A stretch of 64,000 nucleotides of DNA from Siphonodentalium dalli (taxonomy: Eukaryota; Mollusca; Scaphopoda; Gadilida; Siphonodentaliidae). The position numbers and the translations under genes were made by a program. Position 1 is the stretch's first letter, and the number at the start of each line of letters is the position of its first letter. Under the pieces are notes generated by a model, which did no database searches, was not told where the DNA came from, and was given only the letters and a program-made list of their open reading frames with translations. Location of the stretch: the NCBI GenBank assembly GCA_032622095.1, contig CP136061.1, positions 98,453,345 through 98,517,344 of the forward strand, written 5' to 3'. Below, piece by piece: positions 12,513 to 25,714 of this stretch.

Positions 12513-14513
12513 ATATCACGTCTCCTAAAAGGAAATCATATCGAAACGTTATCAACACAGGATCGATGTTGTTTCAAGCTACCACTTGTAGTACAGCAAG
12601 ATGTGTCGGTTGACATACACGCATGTCAGGTTTTATTGTGTCAAAATGTTGTATAATAGTATGGTCGTTATATAGAATTAGACCGGGAAGAAATTTGAAT
12701 AGAAGCCTTTTTGATCTCATTCGAAGCAGGAGTGTGTCCTATATAACATATCCAAAATTCGCTAAAATCCGCTTTAGGGGAACATTTTCTAGAGTTACAC
12801 ATACAGTAAAGGTTTTGTATTGCGTAGATGAAATTATTTCACCAATAAATGTGGGCTACATGGTGTGCATATGGATTCAAATTTGATATACAAGATGACT
12901 CATGGCAGCCACGTTCTACAACGAATTTCGGAAATAATCGATGGCTCCAATCCAGAGGTCACCCTGAAGATCCATATGAAGTTTTATGACGATTGGATGA
13001 GGGATGTGGCCTGTAGGGTGGTCCATGCGACGAGTATAAAATCCAAAATGGTTGCCGTACTTCGTACGCATATTAGTGTGGTCATTGGAGCTGAATTTGT
13101 GGATCAACACGTAATAAATTGGATACAAGTTGATTTTGGTGTAATTCGATGCGAAAAAGCGTCAATAACAACATACCCACAATCCGCTTTGTGGAAACGT
13201 TTTTATCCAAGATGGCGTCCAACGTGGTTGTCTATATTACATCAGTCTCCGAATAAATCATAATACGCTAGATTGTGGCATCAGAATTGCGCAGTTATAG
13301 CAGTGTGTGTGTGTGTGTGAAATTATAATACGGGACCTAATAGAGCGACACGGACATAAAATAATATCATCACGGCCATGAAATGGCTGTCAAAATAGCC
13401 GCAACTCCAAGCCATACCACGAAGAAAGCAAAATATTGGATAACCACATAGGAGTGAAAATGCGTACTGGTAATATACAAGTCTGTTGTGACATATCTTT
13501 AAACAAATCCTTCTGAAGGATTTATTTGTCGCTGAAACGCAAGTCAAACCCCCCAATGATTTACGTCCTGAGAATGTGGGTTTTCTACTTATCCATACGT
13601 TCAACTGTTGGGCTAAAAATACTAACTCCGGGAATAGAACACACGAAATGTTTCGCCACACATTGCATGGTAGTTTCATTCGGCATGATAATGCATTATT
13701 GAATGTAACACAGAAACTGAAGTGCATACCCTTGCAGTATAAATAGTAGTTACATTTCGGGAATTGAATAGTCATCACCCTTCGTGAAAATAAATGATAC
13801 ACATATGTCGCAATTATTTTTATACTATAAAGAAACACTTATATCTTCAATAAAATAGCACCGCATCTCACCAGATCAAAGAGACGGTAGATCGTACAGT
13901 TTATGTAAGACCCTTTTTTCATGCGGCTACCAAACCGGTTTCTTAGTAGAACATTTTTATCAAATTACTTCAGTCGGCAATTTACAACTGGAATATGCTA
14001 CCACGCAATGGAAACTGTTAGTTTTCAGTGTCTTTTTTTTTTAGAATATCTTACCATTACCGCCCACGTACTGGTGCTAAATATCAGTTGATCGTCGTTT
14101 AAAGATGTTCTTTCAACGTTGAACATTCGCGCAATATTGCTATTTGTTGTTGTGTGCAGCAGCTATGTGTAACATTGGGGAGAAGGGGTAACCTTGATGA
14201 TGTGGTTGCAGAAAACGTATTAAGTTTCGCATATATGTGGTCTTGGTTATTACAACCAAATACAAATTGCAGACACAAACACAGTCTCTACCACGGAGTA
14301 TGAAGGCAATTTTGGTCAAGTTTGGAATTTATTGAAGATAGTCTTTGTGTTTCGATCAATTGCGTTCATAGTATTCCACCATTGCATTCTTCTGAAAAAA
14401 GCGAAATATTCGAGTTTCATCACTTCACCAGAGGCATTGATGACTACTTTTTTGAGACAGGGACAAAATAATCTACACATTTGACCCAGTTGTGTATGAA
14501 ATTATATATATAC
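12513..14513. other. Intergenic or intronic, no gene recognised
   Basis: Old repeat copies with AAGATGGC-type motifs continue to about 13420, and a (GT)n run lies at 13304-13319. Open frames at 12865-13263 (+) and 13323-13838 (-) show no recognisable domain and no splice context. Confidence 0.5.
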
Positions 14514-15261
14514 TAGAAGGTGACCCGACTTCGTCCGGGCTTTGACCTTGAATTGACCATTTTGAAGGTCAAGGTCAGGTGGGGGTCAAACACCAACACC
14601 CCAAAAATGGTGGAAATCGGCCCAGCGGATACCGGGAAATCGGCCCAGTGGATACCGAGATACCCTATGCATCAAATTTCGTCCGTAAACATCCGCCAGT
14701 TTAACCCGATTTGATTTCCACTCAAGTATATAAACGCGCCTCATATACAGTTATACACACGCTCATTAATTATCAAGTTTCAACGTAAAGATAAATTACC
14801 ATCGGTGCCCGAGATATCGCCAAGACGTCTGAAACAGTCAAATGCATCGGCCGGTTAAGCGTTAACGTGATCTAACGTTATGACCTCTAAAGACGTCATA
14901 GAAGTTACGCATTGTTTTTATCCTGATGGCAGATAGTACCACTTCTTCTTGATAATTGAGGCAGATAGCTAAAACGGATACATACGCATTATATATCGTT
15001 GGAAAGAGGAAACACGAAAGATTCTCACAGTGTCATTATTATGACTGGCATTTTATTATTCGCGTTGTTTCGAATCGATTTGTAAGCACCGAACTCAAAT
15101 GAAAGTCCCGTACACAGCGTAAAAACAGATTTGACATCGGCACGTGAAAAGTTTACCTCGGATCTGAAAATCAATAGGCCTATGTCACCCCCCGGCCGAA
15201 AATATCCCCACATACCAAGTTTCATCGAAATCGGTGGGCCGTTTTCGAGTTCATCGATTAC

Positions 15262-15292
<31 letters not shown>

Positions 15293-17345
15293 AACAGATC
15301 TTCCAAAAATATATAATAGACTAGAAGGTGACCCGACTTCGTCCCGGCTTTGACCTTGAATTGTCTATTTTGAAGGCCAAGGTCAAGTGGGGTCACGATT
15401 TGACCCGTCCAAAACACTGCCGAACAAAAGTACCCGACAAAAGTACCCGTCGAAATCCATCCGGTTTTACCCAATTTTACCTTGAATTGATCATTTTGAA
15501 GTTCAAGGTCAGGTCGGGGTCACGATTTGACCCGTCCAAAACACCCAGTGGACAAAAGTAACCCTATGTATAAAATTTCGTCGAAATACCATCAAAATTG
15601 GCGATTTGACATTGAATTGACCCGATTTCAAGGTCAAAGTCACGTCGCACGGGCAAATGAATATGCTTATGAGACTCCCCATACGAAAGTACCCACACAT
15701 ACCAAGTTTCATCGAAATCCCGTGATATTCGGGCGTTTGACCTTGAAATGACCCGAAAGGTCACGTCGCACGGGCAAATCAATAGGCCTATGTCACCCCC
15801 CGGCCGAAAATACCCCCACATACCAAGTTTCATCGAAATCGGGTCGGCCGTTTTCGAGTCCATCGATTACACACACACACACACACAAACACACAAACAG
15901 ATCTTCCAAAATATATAATAGACTGGCCGATGAGCCCGACGTTGTCCGGGCTATTAAAAAACAAATTTCAAGTCGATAGCTCCACCCGTTTTCGAGATCT
16001 GGTCTGCGCATGCGCCAAGCTGGCGTCGTACGGGCTCGGCGACCCGATAAAATTCTTATCCGGGGCAAGATACAATCACATACCAAATTTCAAGTCGATA
16101 GCTCCACCCGTTTCCGAGATATATATATTGACAATGTCATTTGCGGATACCTCGGCCGGTGATGAGTTAACGCGACATCGGCTGGTTAAGAGTTAAACGC
16201 GATCACGTCACGATCTCTTGACGGCGTAATAGATTTACGGAATGTTTATCGATGACCGAAGCATGGTCCTGCGTTCTTCCCGATAATTAAGGTAGAAACT
16301 TTAAACGGACACATGCGTGTGATACATCGTTGGAAAGAGGAAGCGCCACAGATTCTAACCATGTAAATTATATGACTGGCGCTATATCGAATCGATTTGT
16401 GAGCACCGAACTGAAATATATTAGCGCAAAACGGCGTAAAAACAGATTTGATCTCGGCACGTGAAAAGTTTATCTCGGATCTGAAATCTGATGAGCTCAT
16501 GTTGACCGCCTGGTCAAACTACACACACGTACCAAGTTTCGTCCCGATCGGTCGAGAATCTTCCAAGATCTGGTCTGCGCATGCGCGAAGCTGGCGTCTC
16601 ACGGGCTCGGCGACCCGAGCGATGCCGGGGCAAGATACATTCACATACCAAATTTCAAGTCGATAGCTCCACCCGTTTCCGAGATATATATATTGCCCAA
16701 TGTCATTTGCGGATACCTCGGCCGGTGATGAGTTAACGCGACATCGGCCGGTTAAGAGTTAAACGCGATCACGTCACGATCTCTTAACGGCGTAATAGAT
16801 TTACGGAATGTTTCCGAGATCTCGTCTGCGCATGCGCTGCACGGGCGCCGCACGGGCTCGCCAATACGACAACGTCGACCGCCTGGTCAAACTACACACA
16901 CGTACCAAGTTTCGTCCCGATCGGTCGAGAATCGTAGATTTGTATAAATGACAGACATACATACAGACAAACAAACAGAGGTCTTCAAAATATATATGAG
17001 ACTAGCCGATGAGCCCGACGTTGTCCGGGCTATTCAAAAACCAAAGTCGATAGCTCCACCCGTTTCCTAGATCTGGTCTGCGCATGCGCGAAGCTTGCGT
17101 CGCACGGGCTCGGCGACCCGATAAAAATCGTATCCGGGGCAAGATACATTCACATAGCAACTTTCAAGTCGATAGCTCCACCCGTTTCCGATATCTCGTC
17201 TGCGCATGCGCTGCACGGGCGTCGCACGGGCTCGCCAATACGACAATGACCGTGTCCGTGGGATTTTACCCATAGATAGGAAGTTTGGTCTCGATCGGTG
17301 GAGAATCGTAGATGACAGACAGACAAACAGATAGATTGTATCAAA
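14514..17345. repeat. Complex of two interspersed repeat families with simple-sequence tails
   Basis: Family A begins GAAGGTGACCCGACTTCGTC (14517, 15325) and ends in (AC)n followed by AGATCTTCCAAAA..TATATA (about 15262-15315 and 15869-15920). Family B begins GCCGATGAGCCCGACGTTGT (15926, 17006) and ends in GACA/AACA tails plus TCTTCAAAATATATA (to about 17005 and 17350). Blocks 14805-15310 and 16140-16560 are homologous. Each copy is placed directly after the tail of the previous one. No reverse transcriptase is visible. Confidence 0.75.
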
Positions 17346-17411
17346 ATATATAAGAGAGATATGTAAATTAGATAGATTGTATCAAAATATATAAGAGAGA
17401 TATGTAAATTA
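17330..17411. repeat. 41-bp direct duplication
   Basis: Two identical 41-bp copies begin GATAGATTGTATCAAAATAT at 17330 and 17371. A partial relative lies near 17517. Confidence 0.9.
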
Positions 17412-17989
17412 TCTACACACCATTACTGGTGTTTGTCAAAGTTTAGTGGGGTATATCAATACTCATTCACGATCATATCATTGAGGTCCGGAGGATGTGG
17501 GTTATCTCTCGAATACAGATTGTATCAAAATATATAGGAGAGATAAGATATATCTCATACTGTTCTATAGCAGTTAGTTTTACGTTATATACATGTATAT
17601 CAAAATAAATTTTGATCTGTCACATTCGTGAGACTGCTCTGACTACATATATTTCTGCTTCTAGAAAGGTCACACAATCAATACATCCCTACTAAATCCA
17701 ATTTAACTGTTTAATTACACATATATCACACGGTTCAAGATAACAGTACAGATAAAACTGCGTTACCTTTCCTCCGATTCTGGGCGCCCAAAAGTCCAGA
17801 TCTAACCGTTACACGATACCCTGATTTCGCGTGCTCTCACGTACATGTATGGTGCATTAGAAATAATTCGTACATCGTTGGTCAAACGGCTATACAAGAG
17901 GTGTGCACTCGAGTGCTAGCATAACCCCACCGTGGCAAATTCAACCCGCATTATCCGTAAACCCAACAAAAAAGATTTTTAACCTTAAA
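17412..17989. other. No feature recognised
   Basis: AT-rich sequence without exons or clear repeats. Confidence 0.5.
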
Positions 17990-18498
17990 GAAAAATTCGG
18001 ACTAATAATATCGAAATGGTGTCGCAAGAAGCTTGTACAGAAAAAATTATTCAAATTGATTCATATTTGTTAAAGTTATTAAGTCGGACAGAATTTTCTA
18101 AGTCAAAATAAGTCGAAAATGAAGTGTAATATTACTAAAAACAGTATGAGCCAATCCCTAGCCGCATCATGTAGAGAGGGTATTGTGAGAAGCATGTATA
18201 TCAAAAATTATTGAAATCGGTTCATATTTGTTAAAGTTATTAAGTCGGACAGAATTTTCTAAGTCAAAATAAGTTCAAAAAAAGTCGGACCGAACCGCAA
18301 TTAGCATCATGCGGAGAGGCAGTCCTAAGGAGATTGCATACACAAAATTATTGAAATCGGTTCATAGTTGTTCGAGTTATGAGGTCGGACGGACGCACGG
18401 ACGCACGGACGCACGGAACGAGAAAGCGTGACGGACGTCCGGACGGACGGACGCAGTCAATCCAGTATACCACCCATTTTCTTCGAAAGTGGGGGTAT
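17990..18498. repeat. 161-bp tandem repeat ending in GGAC tract and terminal hairpin
   Basis: Two to three monomers share GTTAAAGTTATTAAGTCGGA (18071, 18232; a weaker copy near 18370). A (GGAC)n-type tract follows at 18388-18453, and then an imperfect hairpin at 18466-18498 (TATACCACCCA opposite GGGGGTATA). The terminal hairpin recalls the 3' end of non-autonomous rolling-circle elements, but no CTRR end is obvious. Confidence 0.7.
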
Positions 18499-19263
18499 AA
18501 TTATACTCTGCAATCATTCTTCCTGGCATATTCGAGCGTTTATTCACTCTTATAGGACTAGCTATTCAAATTTGCACAAAATGTAAAATTCATTCTATTT
18601 TGTCCATGTTGGCAGCCCTATTTTGGACAGACATTATACATGTATGGTTTACGAGTAATCTTTGTTTGCCTATATTTCAATGTGTTACCAATTTGGCATT
18701 AATTGGAGCATTTGCCGCAGTGATTCATCATTTTCCGATACCAACAGCCAATGTGGACGCCATCTTGGATCCTGAATTTTTCCATGATCGGATATTTGCG
18801 GATTTAGGATATGTTGTTCTTGGTGTTTTTTCGCGTTTAATGACACCAACATCACCTGCAGCTTTGTCCTCTAACCCGTAAACCTTTAGCATCTCGTCGT
18901 CTTCAAAACATGGTGCATATATTCGTCATAGATTACCCGATCAATACGAATGATATATCAATGGACGTAGGCATGTTATTCTTCCATTGCGTGGCTAGAT
19001 TTGATTTTAAAATGCTACATGTGTAATAACACTTTGAAGTGGGTGATCAAAATGATCGATCACGTCAATTTTCTCCACAGTCAAATTATTCTGCTATATG
19101 CAGTGTGAATATTCAGACTGTCGGACACTCACCATAATTATCATAACGAGAATCAACGAGACTTTCAACTGATCAATTCAGAGCGAAGAACGAGCGCAAA
19201 CAATAGACAAACGTGTTGTAAAAAATGACAGACAAACCCGGAGGTAACTGAACCGTACACATA
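18499..19263. other. No gene recognised
   Basis: Contains old repeat copies with GGCAGCC and GCCATCTTGG motifs. The open frame at 18600-18881 lies in one of these and has no recognised domain. Confidence 0.5.
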
Positions 19264-19479
19264 GTCACGTGATTGTATACGGTTGTATGATGACTAACCG
19301 ATAACACCGGAGTCTATGTCATGTGATTGTATACGGTTCTATGGTGATTAACCGATAACACCGGAGTCTATGTCACGTGATTGTATACGGTTGTATGGTG
19401 ACTAACCGATAACACCGGAGTCTATGTCACGTGATTGTATACGGTTGTATGGTGACTAACCGATAACACCGGAGTCTAT
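19264..19479. repeat. 54-bp tandem repeat, four copies, with CACGTG
   Basis: Four units start at 19264, 19318, 19372 and 19426. Each opens with GTCACGTGATTGTATACGGT; the second has ATGTGA in place of ACGTGA. Three of four units keep the palindromic TCACGTGA, an E-box/M-box type site. The array lies 395 bp upstream of the first lectin exon, within the apparent intron. Confidence 0.9.
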
Positions 19480-19874
19480 GTCGCGAGATATTATGTATTG
19501 TCGAACACAAGCTTTTAGCTAATTTGAATCGAACTGTTTGTTTTAAGTTTAATTTGTATCATCATATTTGAAGGGCGAGTTTGAAATTACTCGAATGAGG
19601 AATAAGGAAACTAAGCAGAACAAATAATACCGTGTCATTCAGAGAGCCATATAGCGGACATCACTATTGGATATCTCGTCGTTGTTTGCAGCAATCCTTG
19701 CTGAAATTAGAGGAAATCAAAACTGAGCGTATTTGCCACAAGCATACGGCTCTTAATCGTCATCATATTGTATGTCTCCGTAAAAGTGTATATAATGTTT
19801 GTTACGAACAACCACCAATATAACCGACTACAATAATAACTATATATACCTGCATCTCTTTTACCTTGTTACAG

Positions 19875-20048
19875 ATTGCACAGGGAGCAATAAGCTGTGG
19901 ATGCCAAACTCAGAGATATGCGTCTACATAAGTATACTTAAAAAATCCCACGCCGCGGCTATGGTAACATGTAAAACGATTTGCGGGCAACTGATCCGAA
20001 TCAAGAACGTGGACATGCATAATGAGATTCGCGGCCATCTTGAAACGA
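19875..20048 (+). CDS. C-type lectin domain exon, N-terminal half
   Basis: A polypyrimidine-rich TACCTTGTTACAG acceptor precedes this 174-bp exon and a GTGAGT donor follows. Both boundaries are phase 1. The 58-residue peptide begins with DCTG and has the layout of the first half of a C-type lectin fold: an early cysteine, the strand EICVYI, then the SHAAAMVTCKTICGQLIRI stretch that matches the helix and Cys-x-x-x-G-G-x-L region of the family, and a helix NEIRGHLE. C-type lectin modules are secreted or surface glycan-binding domains. The start phase fits the donor of the TSP1 exons upstream, so both could belong to one gene, though the last TSP1 exon lies 11.8 kb away. The second half of the domain is at 26846. 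Confidence 0.75.
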
Positions 20049-20479
20049 GTGAGTATAGCGCGAATTATGATATTGAACCCACGATGGTCTGGTGGGATGC
20101 AACCAGATATGTTGAAACATCGGGTGAAATGGGCTTCCGTCAAGAAATATATATATGTGTATATATAAGGCTATCCAGAATCATTTTAATAATAGTTTCG
20201 TGGACTTAAATACATATACGTTATAACCACGGCGTCCGATTTTAAGTCAAATAAATATCACTTGTTGTAATCACGACAGACCGTTTGATAGAACAGGCGA
20301 CGACTTAAAGATCTTTACAGTAAATAAAGGTCGGTCACTGGACCTCATTAGATAACTTCCATTGGTCGAGGGCTGATTGGCGTGTTATAAACATAGTAGG
20401 TGCGCATGCATCATGCACTAATAACGCAGCGTGAGTACTACAGTACAGAATCCCACGTCTGAAACACGCACATAATATT

Positions 20480-21010
20480 ACTCAAACCATTTAAATTAGA
20501 TGTTATCACTGTGGGGAATCACGTGGTTTCGAGGTTGGTGAGTACCACGCATTCAAAATGTGCAAACTCACAAAAACATAATTTACGAGGAACTGACACA
20601 AAACATAGCAGTTTGACTGTTACGAGCATATGCTACTTTATTTTGGAAACAAGTTGACACCTTATATGTTCGGAAATACTTATAACATTCTGACCAAAGT
20701 TGCAGGTCGGAGGTTCGTGGTATACACCAGTCCATACACCTTGGAGAATACGTCGACTGACAACTTTAGTCAGAATGTTAGAGCAAACAAATATGAATTT
20801 GGGCATAAGTGAGGTATCAGCTTGTTTGAAAAATAGTATAGCATCTTCTCGTAGCTGTCAAAATAATATGGAATATGTCGATCTTAGTGTATTACCTTTT
20901 TTCCTCACGTCTGGTCGCGTTTTAGATCGCCTCAGCCATTTTGAATGCGTGATACTCATCAACTCGAAACCACGTGATACCCCACTGTGATTACATTTGA
21001 TCAGTTGGAA
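20480..21010. mobile_element. Palindromic MITE-like element in the lectin intron
   Basis: About 75 bp at the left end (20485-20562, with CTGTGGGG, ATCACGTGGTTTCGAG and CACGCATTCAAAATG) recurs inverted at 20936-21003. The loop between has no coding capacity. I could not fix the target-site duplication, so ends are approximate. Confidence 0.6.
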
Positions 21011-23559
21011 TGTAAGTTTCTGTAACATTATACCTTTACCACACACACGCATGATTACGGCTATCTACGCGTACCGAGGTCCATATGTTATCCGGTTAAC
21101 TTTGTATTGAGTCCTCGCACGGCGCACTTGCTCACTCGTTTCCACTTGAGTAGAGGTAAGGTGTCTACGGGCATTTACTAATGATTGCGTGGTCATTGCC
21201 ATCAATTGCAGACAACTATGATATAACAAAGCACCCGGGCTATTCGCCTTCGCGTTACCAATCGCACTCATGTTTTATATAAACGAAAGTCGAATACAAT
21301 TTCCAAATATGAACAAAAACATTAACATTCACTTCATTTCTAACAAATTGTGTGTTCTGGTGCATCAGCTTTTTTTCTATTGTGCTACGTGCTAGAAACA
21401 TGTTTTATGATTGGAATTATCATGGCTGAGGTATTCTCAGCTTCTGGTATAAAACACATGTTATAACATTACGTATTGGGGTGTCCTACCTCAACCTCTA
21501 TTTCTCTGAGATGTAATCTTTATTTGAGATGTAGTATAGATATCCAATGCTGGACATAATTCTAATTTACATTCAATTTTAATTTTTGTTTCTAAAATAG
21601 AATCATATGAGCTCTGGATTTGTTATTTTATTTTAAAGGGATACTGTACTCAAATGATGTTTTGGTTTCTATATTCTCTGAGGCGTATAATATGGTAACC
21701 AGATTTCCATTATTTGAAAGTCTGTTGAGTACGAAGTAATGTTACGGATGTCAGATTAGCCGGAATGCGAAAATACCAATTGTCGTTGTCGGGTAATTTT
21801 TTGACAGTTTTCAAGCAAATGTATCAAATAAATAATTATTATATTATATTATATGCACACTAGTCATAATAGAACCATGAACCGGGTAACATCAGATGAA
21901 ACGCGTGCAAGCGGAATAGTAAATAGTTACGGAGCCCGCGACAGGAAGCAGAGTATAGACGCTATAATCAAACAACGCGATGTTGAAAATATTCATTTTG
22001 CAGGAATACGATATGTTCTGGTGAAAATAAAAACATATGTCTGGTTTCCTAATCTAGTGGCTGTGATTACTTATATGATTTTGTATGATGTTTTAACCAC
22101 CGTATTTGTTTGGCAGGAAAATACCCCACCTTTGTGTGACGCCGATATATTCTATTGCAAACCGACGTTCGCAATATTGTCACACTGTTTCTTTCAAGAT
22201 CTGAAGCGTGCCGTATTATAATCCGTACCACAGGGGCCTGTAACGCGCTCCGTTGTCCGCCCCCCTTTTGCGCTGCCCATATACGCCGCTTCTATATACG
22301 CTCCTGATTCACGTTAATGGTAGGATAATAGGACAAGGGTACCTGTAGAAATTCACCTTTTTAACATCGCTCGGCGATCGATCAAATTTAGCCCATTCAC
22401 ACCAGTAATGCTAACGATATAGGCACGGATTTATCGGCGAAGAATTCAACTTTCAATCACCGCAAACTCCCATCAGAACCCTTCATATACATAGCATTTG
22501 ATAATTTTTTAACCACCGAATGTTGTCTCCGAAGACCGTAAATTTTCGGATTGATCCGGCTCAAAATACAGTGGACGATATCTTCCTCTAACTTCACCCC
22601 CGCACGCGTTAAATCCGTCCCACCAATAAAGAAGTATTTATTTATTTACAACTGTGTATACTTCAGACGTTATAGCATGAAACATGAACATCATAAACAC
22701 ATTAGTTCGAAAAAAGAAAAGACGACAATTGTGTTTTACATAGAGATGTATCAATCAATCAATCAATCAATCTAGTTTATCATATCTTCATGAAGATACA
22801 GATGTTTTAAAGATATGTCCAGGTGCGCCTCTGTTCTGGTGCTATATACTGGCTAATCATTTTCAGTTTAAAATAAATGGTGTTATGCCCGTATAGCAGC
22901 AACATGTGCCCGACACAGAGATATTTTGAGTTGTTTATGTTAGACGATGAGTCTGTTCTAAAAAATGAAAGAATCCTCTGTATCGGGCAGATATACCCTT
23001 GTCAGATGTCACAATTGGAGGATCCTGAAAAGTCATGTGCTACGGACTGCGTTTTCCTTTATCTCAGAAGTAACCATATTTGACTGCACATTGTTACCAC
23101 TAGTTTTGAACAGGCCTGCTCTACATTTCCATATCTCTTGGCAATTGTAACTTTTTTCGTGGAAACTATATTGAATGGGACAGACTCAATCGTGTTATAA
23201 TATATATATGAGCCATTCTAATATGCAATCCTCTGATGATTCAAGGTCCCTCAGTTTGAATGAATATATGTATCTCTTAATAGATTGATATAAATATACT
23301 TGTAATGCTTTCTTCTATGTATCTGTGTTGCTAGATCATTATAGGAATGCCCTGATTTCCATCCCCATATAAATATGACAGTTGAGAAGATATAATTGTT
23401 CAAGTGACTTAATTCGGTCACCATTTGTCGAGATTGTGAAATTGGAATGCCAAAAACTCCTTAGAACGACATGGAGATGGCCTGGCAGATGACTATATAT
23501 AACTTTGTTGGATATCGGCGAATTGAACAATCTTAGTGAATCTCCTCTCGCCATCCATG
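21011..23559. other. Lectin intron, no exon supported
   Basis: Nothing was recognised with both splice signals and a known domain. A (CAAT)n microsatellite lies at 22750-22772. The frames at 21853-22221 and 22877-23083 are discussed among the rejected items. Confidence 0.5.
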
Positions 23560-25120
23560 ACCCAAAACGATCCCAAATGTGATTTAATTCATCATATCAT
23601 TAGAGAAGAATGTGCATGAATTTGGTGGAATTAGTGCTAAATATATTTGAATCAACTTTGGTGCAACTCCCCTCATGCATGACTTGAACCGCGCCACTTT
23701 TGCACATATTTAAACCACGTCTATTAGACTCATGCATGAATTATATAATGGAGATGATTATATATAAGTTTGTTGGTAATCGGTAACTAAACAAATTTTT
23801 ATCATTGTTATTACCCCCCCCCCCTCCATCTCTCATCCAAACGGCACCAATTTCGCGTCTTTAAATCACACGTTTATATTCCTCGTATCACGGAGAAGAA
23901 TAATATATCAATTTGGTCGAAATCTTCGCTAAAAATAGCCCCTCCCCTGACACCAACAACGTCACTTTAGAAAATTTTAACCCGCACCATTATCTTACTC
24001 GTAAAAAGTTACCCCTGTTAGACCGCCTTGGTGTCATCTCGATTGTACCCTTAAAGTTATATATAGAACACAGACAGATATTCGCAAATATTGTATTCAT
24101 TGTATCATTTGAGAAGAACGTGCATGAGTTTGATGGTAATTGGCACTAAACATATTTTTATAAGTTTTTGGTGACCCTCCCGTCCCTATTTCGGACTCAA
24201 GCGGCGCCAGTTTTGACATCATTAAACCACACACTTAGACTCATTATAGAGATGAATATATATACAATTTATGAAAATCATGGAGATTATTATTTGTAAG
24301 TTTGGTGCTAATCCGCGACTAAATATTTTTTTTATCAAATTTAGTGCCCACCCCACCCCACCCCACCCCACCTCCATCTCTCACCAAAGCAGCACCAATA
24401 TTACGTCTTTAAAATCACACGATTAGATTCCTCATATCATGGTTAAGAATGTGTATCAATTTGGTGGAAATTGGCGCTAAAAATATTGTGTATCAATTTT
24501 GGTGCCCCTCTCCCTTTCAGTGCACCCCTGACTCGAATGACGCCACTTTTGACAGCTTTAAGCCACGCCACTAGACACCTCATACCATGGGGGTGAATTT
24601 GTATAAGTTTGGTGGCAATCGGCGACTAAACCAATTCTTATCAGATTTAGTACCCACCCACCAGCCCCCCAAATCTCTCATCCCAACGACACCAATTTGG
24701 CGTCTTTAAATCACACAATAAGATTCCTTGTATCATGGAGAAGATCTCAGAAGAATGTGCATCAATTTGGAATTCAATTTGGAATTCGGCGCTAAAATTA
24801 TTTTGATCAATTTTGGTGCCCTCTCCCCTTCCGGGCATCCCTGACGCGAACGGCGCGACTTTTGACATATTTAAACCACACCATTAGATTCCTCATATTA
24901 TGGGGATGATTATATATATGTTTGGTGGCAATCGGCGACAAATTTTTTTCTGTCCCTCCCCTTTTCTGCTCCGTAAAACAACACCGTCACTTTAGATAAT
25001 TCTAACCCTCACCATTATCTTTCTCGTAAAACGTTACCCCTATTAGACCCCTTTTGTGCCATCTATGTGGTCCCCCTGTGAATTTCTATAGAACACAGAC
25101 AGACAGACATTCGCAAATAT
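23560..25120. repeat. Diverged tandem repeat family with C-rich blocks and GACA end
   Basis: Blocks such as CACCAATTT.GCGTCTTTAAA, then TCACAC..TAGATTCCTC and GAGAAGAATGTGCATCAATT, recur about every 300 bases. The motif GTTACCCCTRTTAGACC followed by AGAACACAGACAGA and TTCGCAAATA occurs twice (24010-24090, 25030-25120), and the second copy ends the region. A CCCCA-repeat at 24347-24372 could form a G-quadruplex on the - strand. Confidence 0.7.
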
Positions 25121-25592
25121 AGATATAGATATAACTACATGTATATGGCAGTACTACTGGCAGTGTCAAGTGACGAAGTGCAACAGCCTTGTAAAATTTC
25201 AGGAAAATATGTTCATTCTGGCCATCGGCCAGTTTTCGCAAATTAACATCTTGTACGGTTGACATTCAAACCGAAATCAGACAGTGTTAACATTATTCCA
25301 GCACATTATTAGTGTAGAAGCAACATGTTCGCCCAAAATAATACTGGGCCGAAGCAGCCTCCAAATAAAAGGTGTAAGCGGGAAGTTATGTCGTGTTTTC
25401 TTCGTCGTTATACGGTATAGAATGTAAAACTAAAAGGAAGACGTGCCGAGACGGCCAATGTTATTTTCACTCCAATGTGACAATATAGCGTTCACCACAT
25501 GATCGCCGCCGCCGCATTCAATCAACTTGGGCTAAACAAGTTGACACTCTACAGTACCTGGCATGTAGGTTCTGCGGCAATATAATGGTATT
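25121..25592. other. No feature recognised
   Basis: Intronic sequence with no exon or repeat that I can define. Confidence 0.4.
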
Positions 25593-25714
25593 ATATAAGG
25601 ATTAACTGTCATGTGGACTGTTTTTATGGAGATGTAACCGTGAGGTAAGTGGTCATAACTTGTGTAAAAACCGATCTCCATAAAAACAGTCCACATGACA
25701 GTTAATCCTTATAT
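25593..25714. repeat. Perfect 41-bp inverted repeat with 40-nt loop
   Basis: Bases 25593-25633 are the exact reverse complement of 25674-25714; the arm begins ATATAAGGATTAACTGTCAT. There are no mismatches. The loop (25634-25673) is unique sequence. It could be a very small recent foldback element or a source of hairpin RNA. Confidence 0.95.

Noticed and set aside
11956-12558. 200-codon - strand frame
   Set aside because: Opened by the 61-bp minisatellite and the TA tract.
13323-13838. 171-codon - strand frame with hydrophobic stretches
   Set aside because: Lies over old repeat copies, with no recognisable motif or exon signals.
15025-15474. 149-codon - strand frame, with similar peptides in other repeat copies
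   Set aside because: Peptide similarity follows from nucleotide similarity of a non-coding repeat; no reverse transcriptase or transposase motif.
21853-22221. 122-codon + strand frame with a hydrophobic segment
   Set aside because: No homology pattern, no promoter or splice context; length is reachable by chance in 64 kb.
22877-23083. Cysteine-containing frame with LEDPEKSCATDC, reminiscent of a PAN/apple start
   Set aside because: No clean acceptor (an in-frame TAA precedes the ATG), only a weak donor, and it lies between the two halves of the lectin domain.
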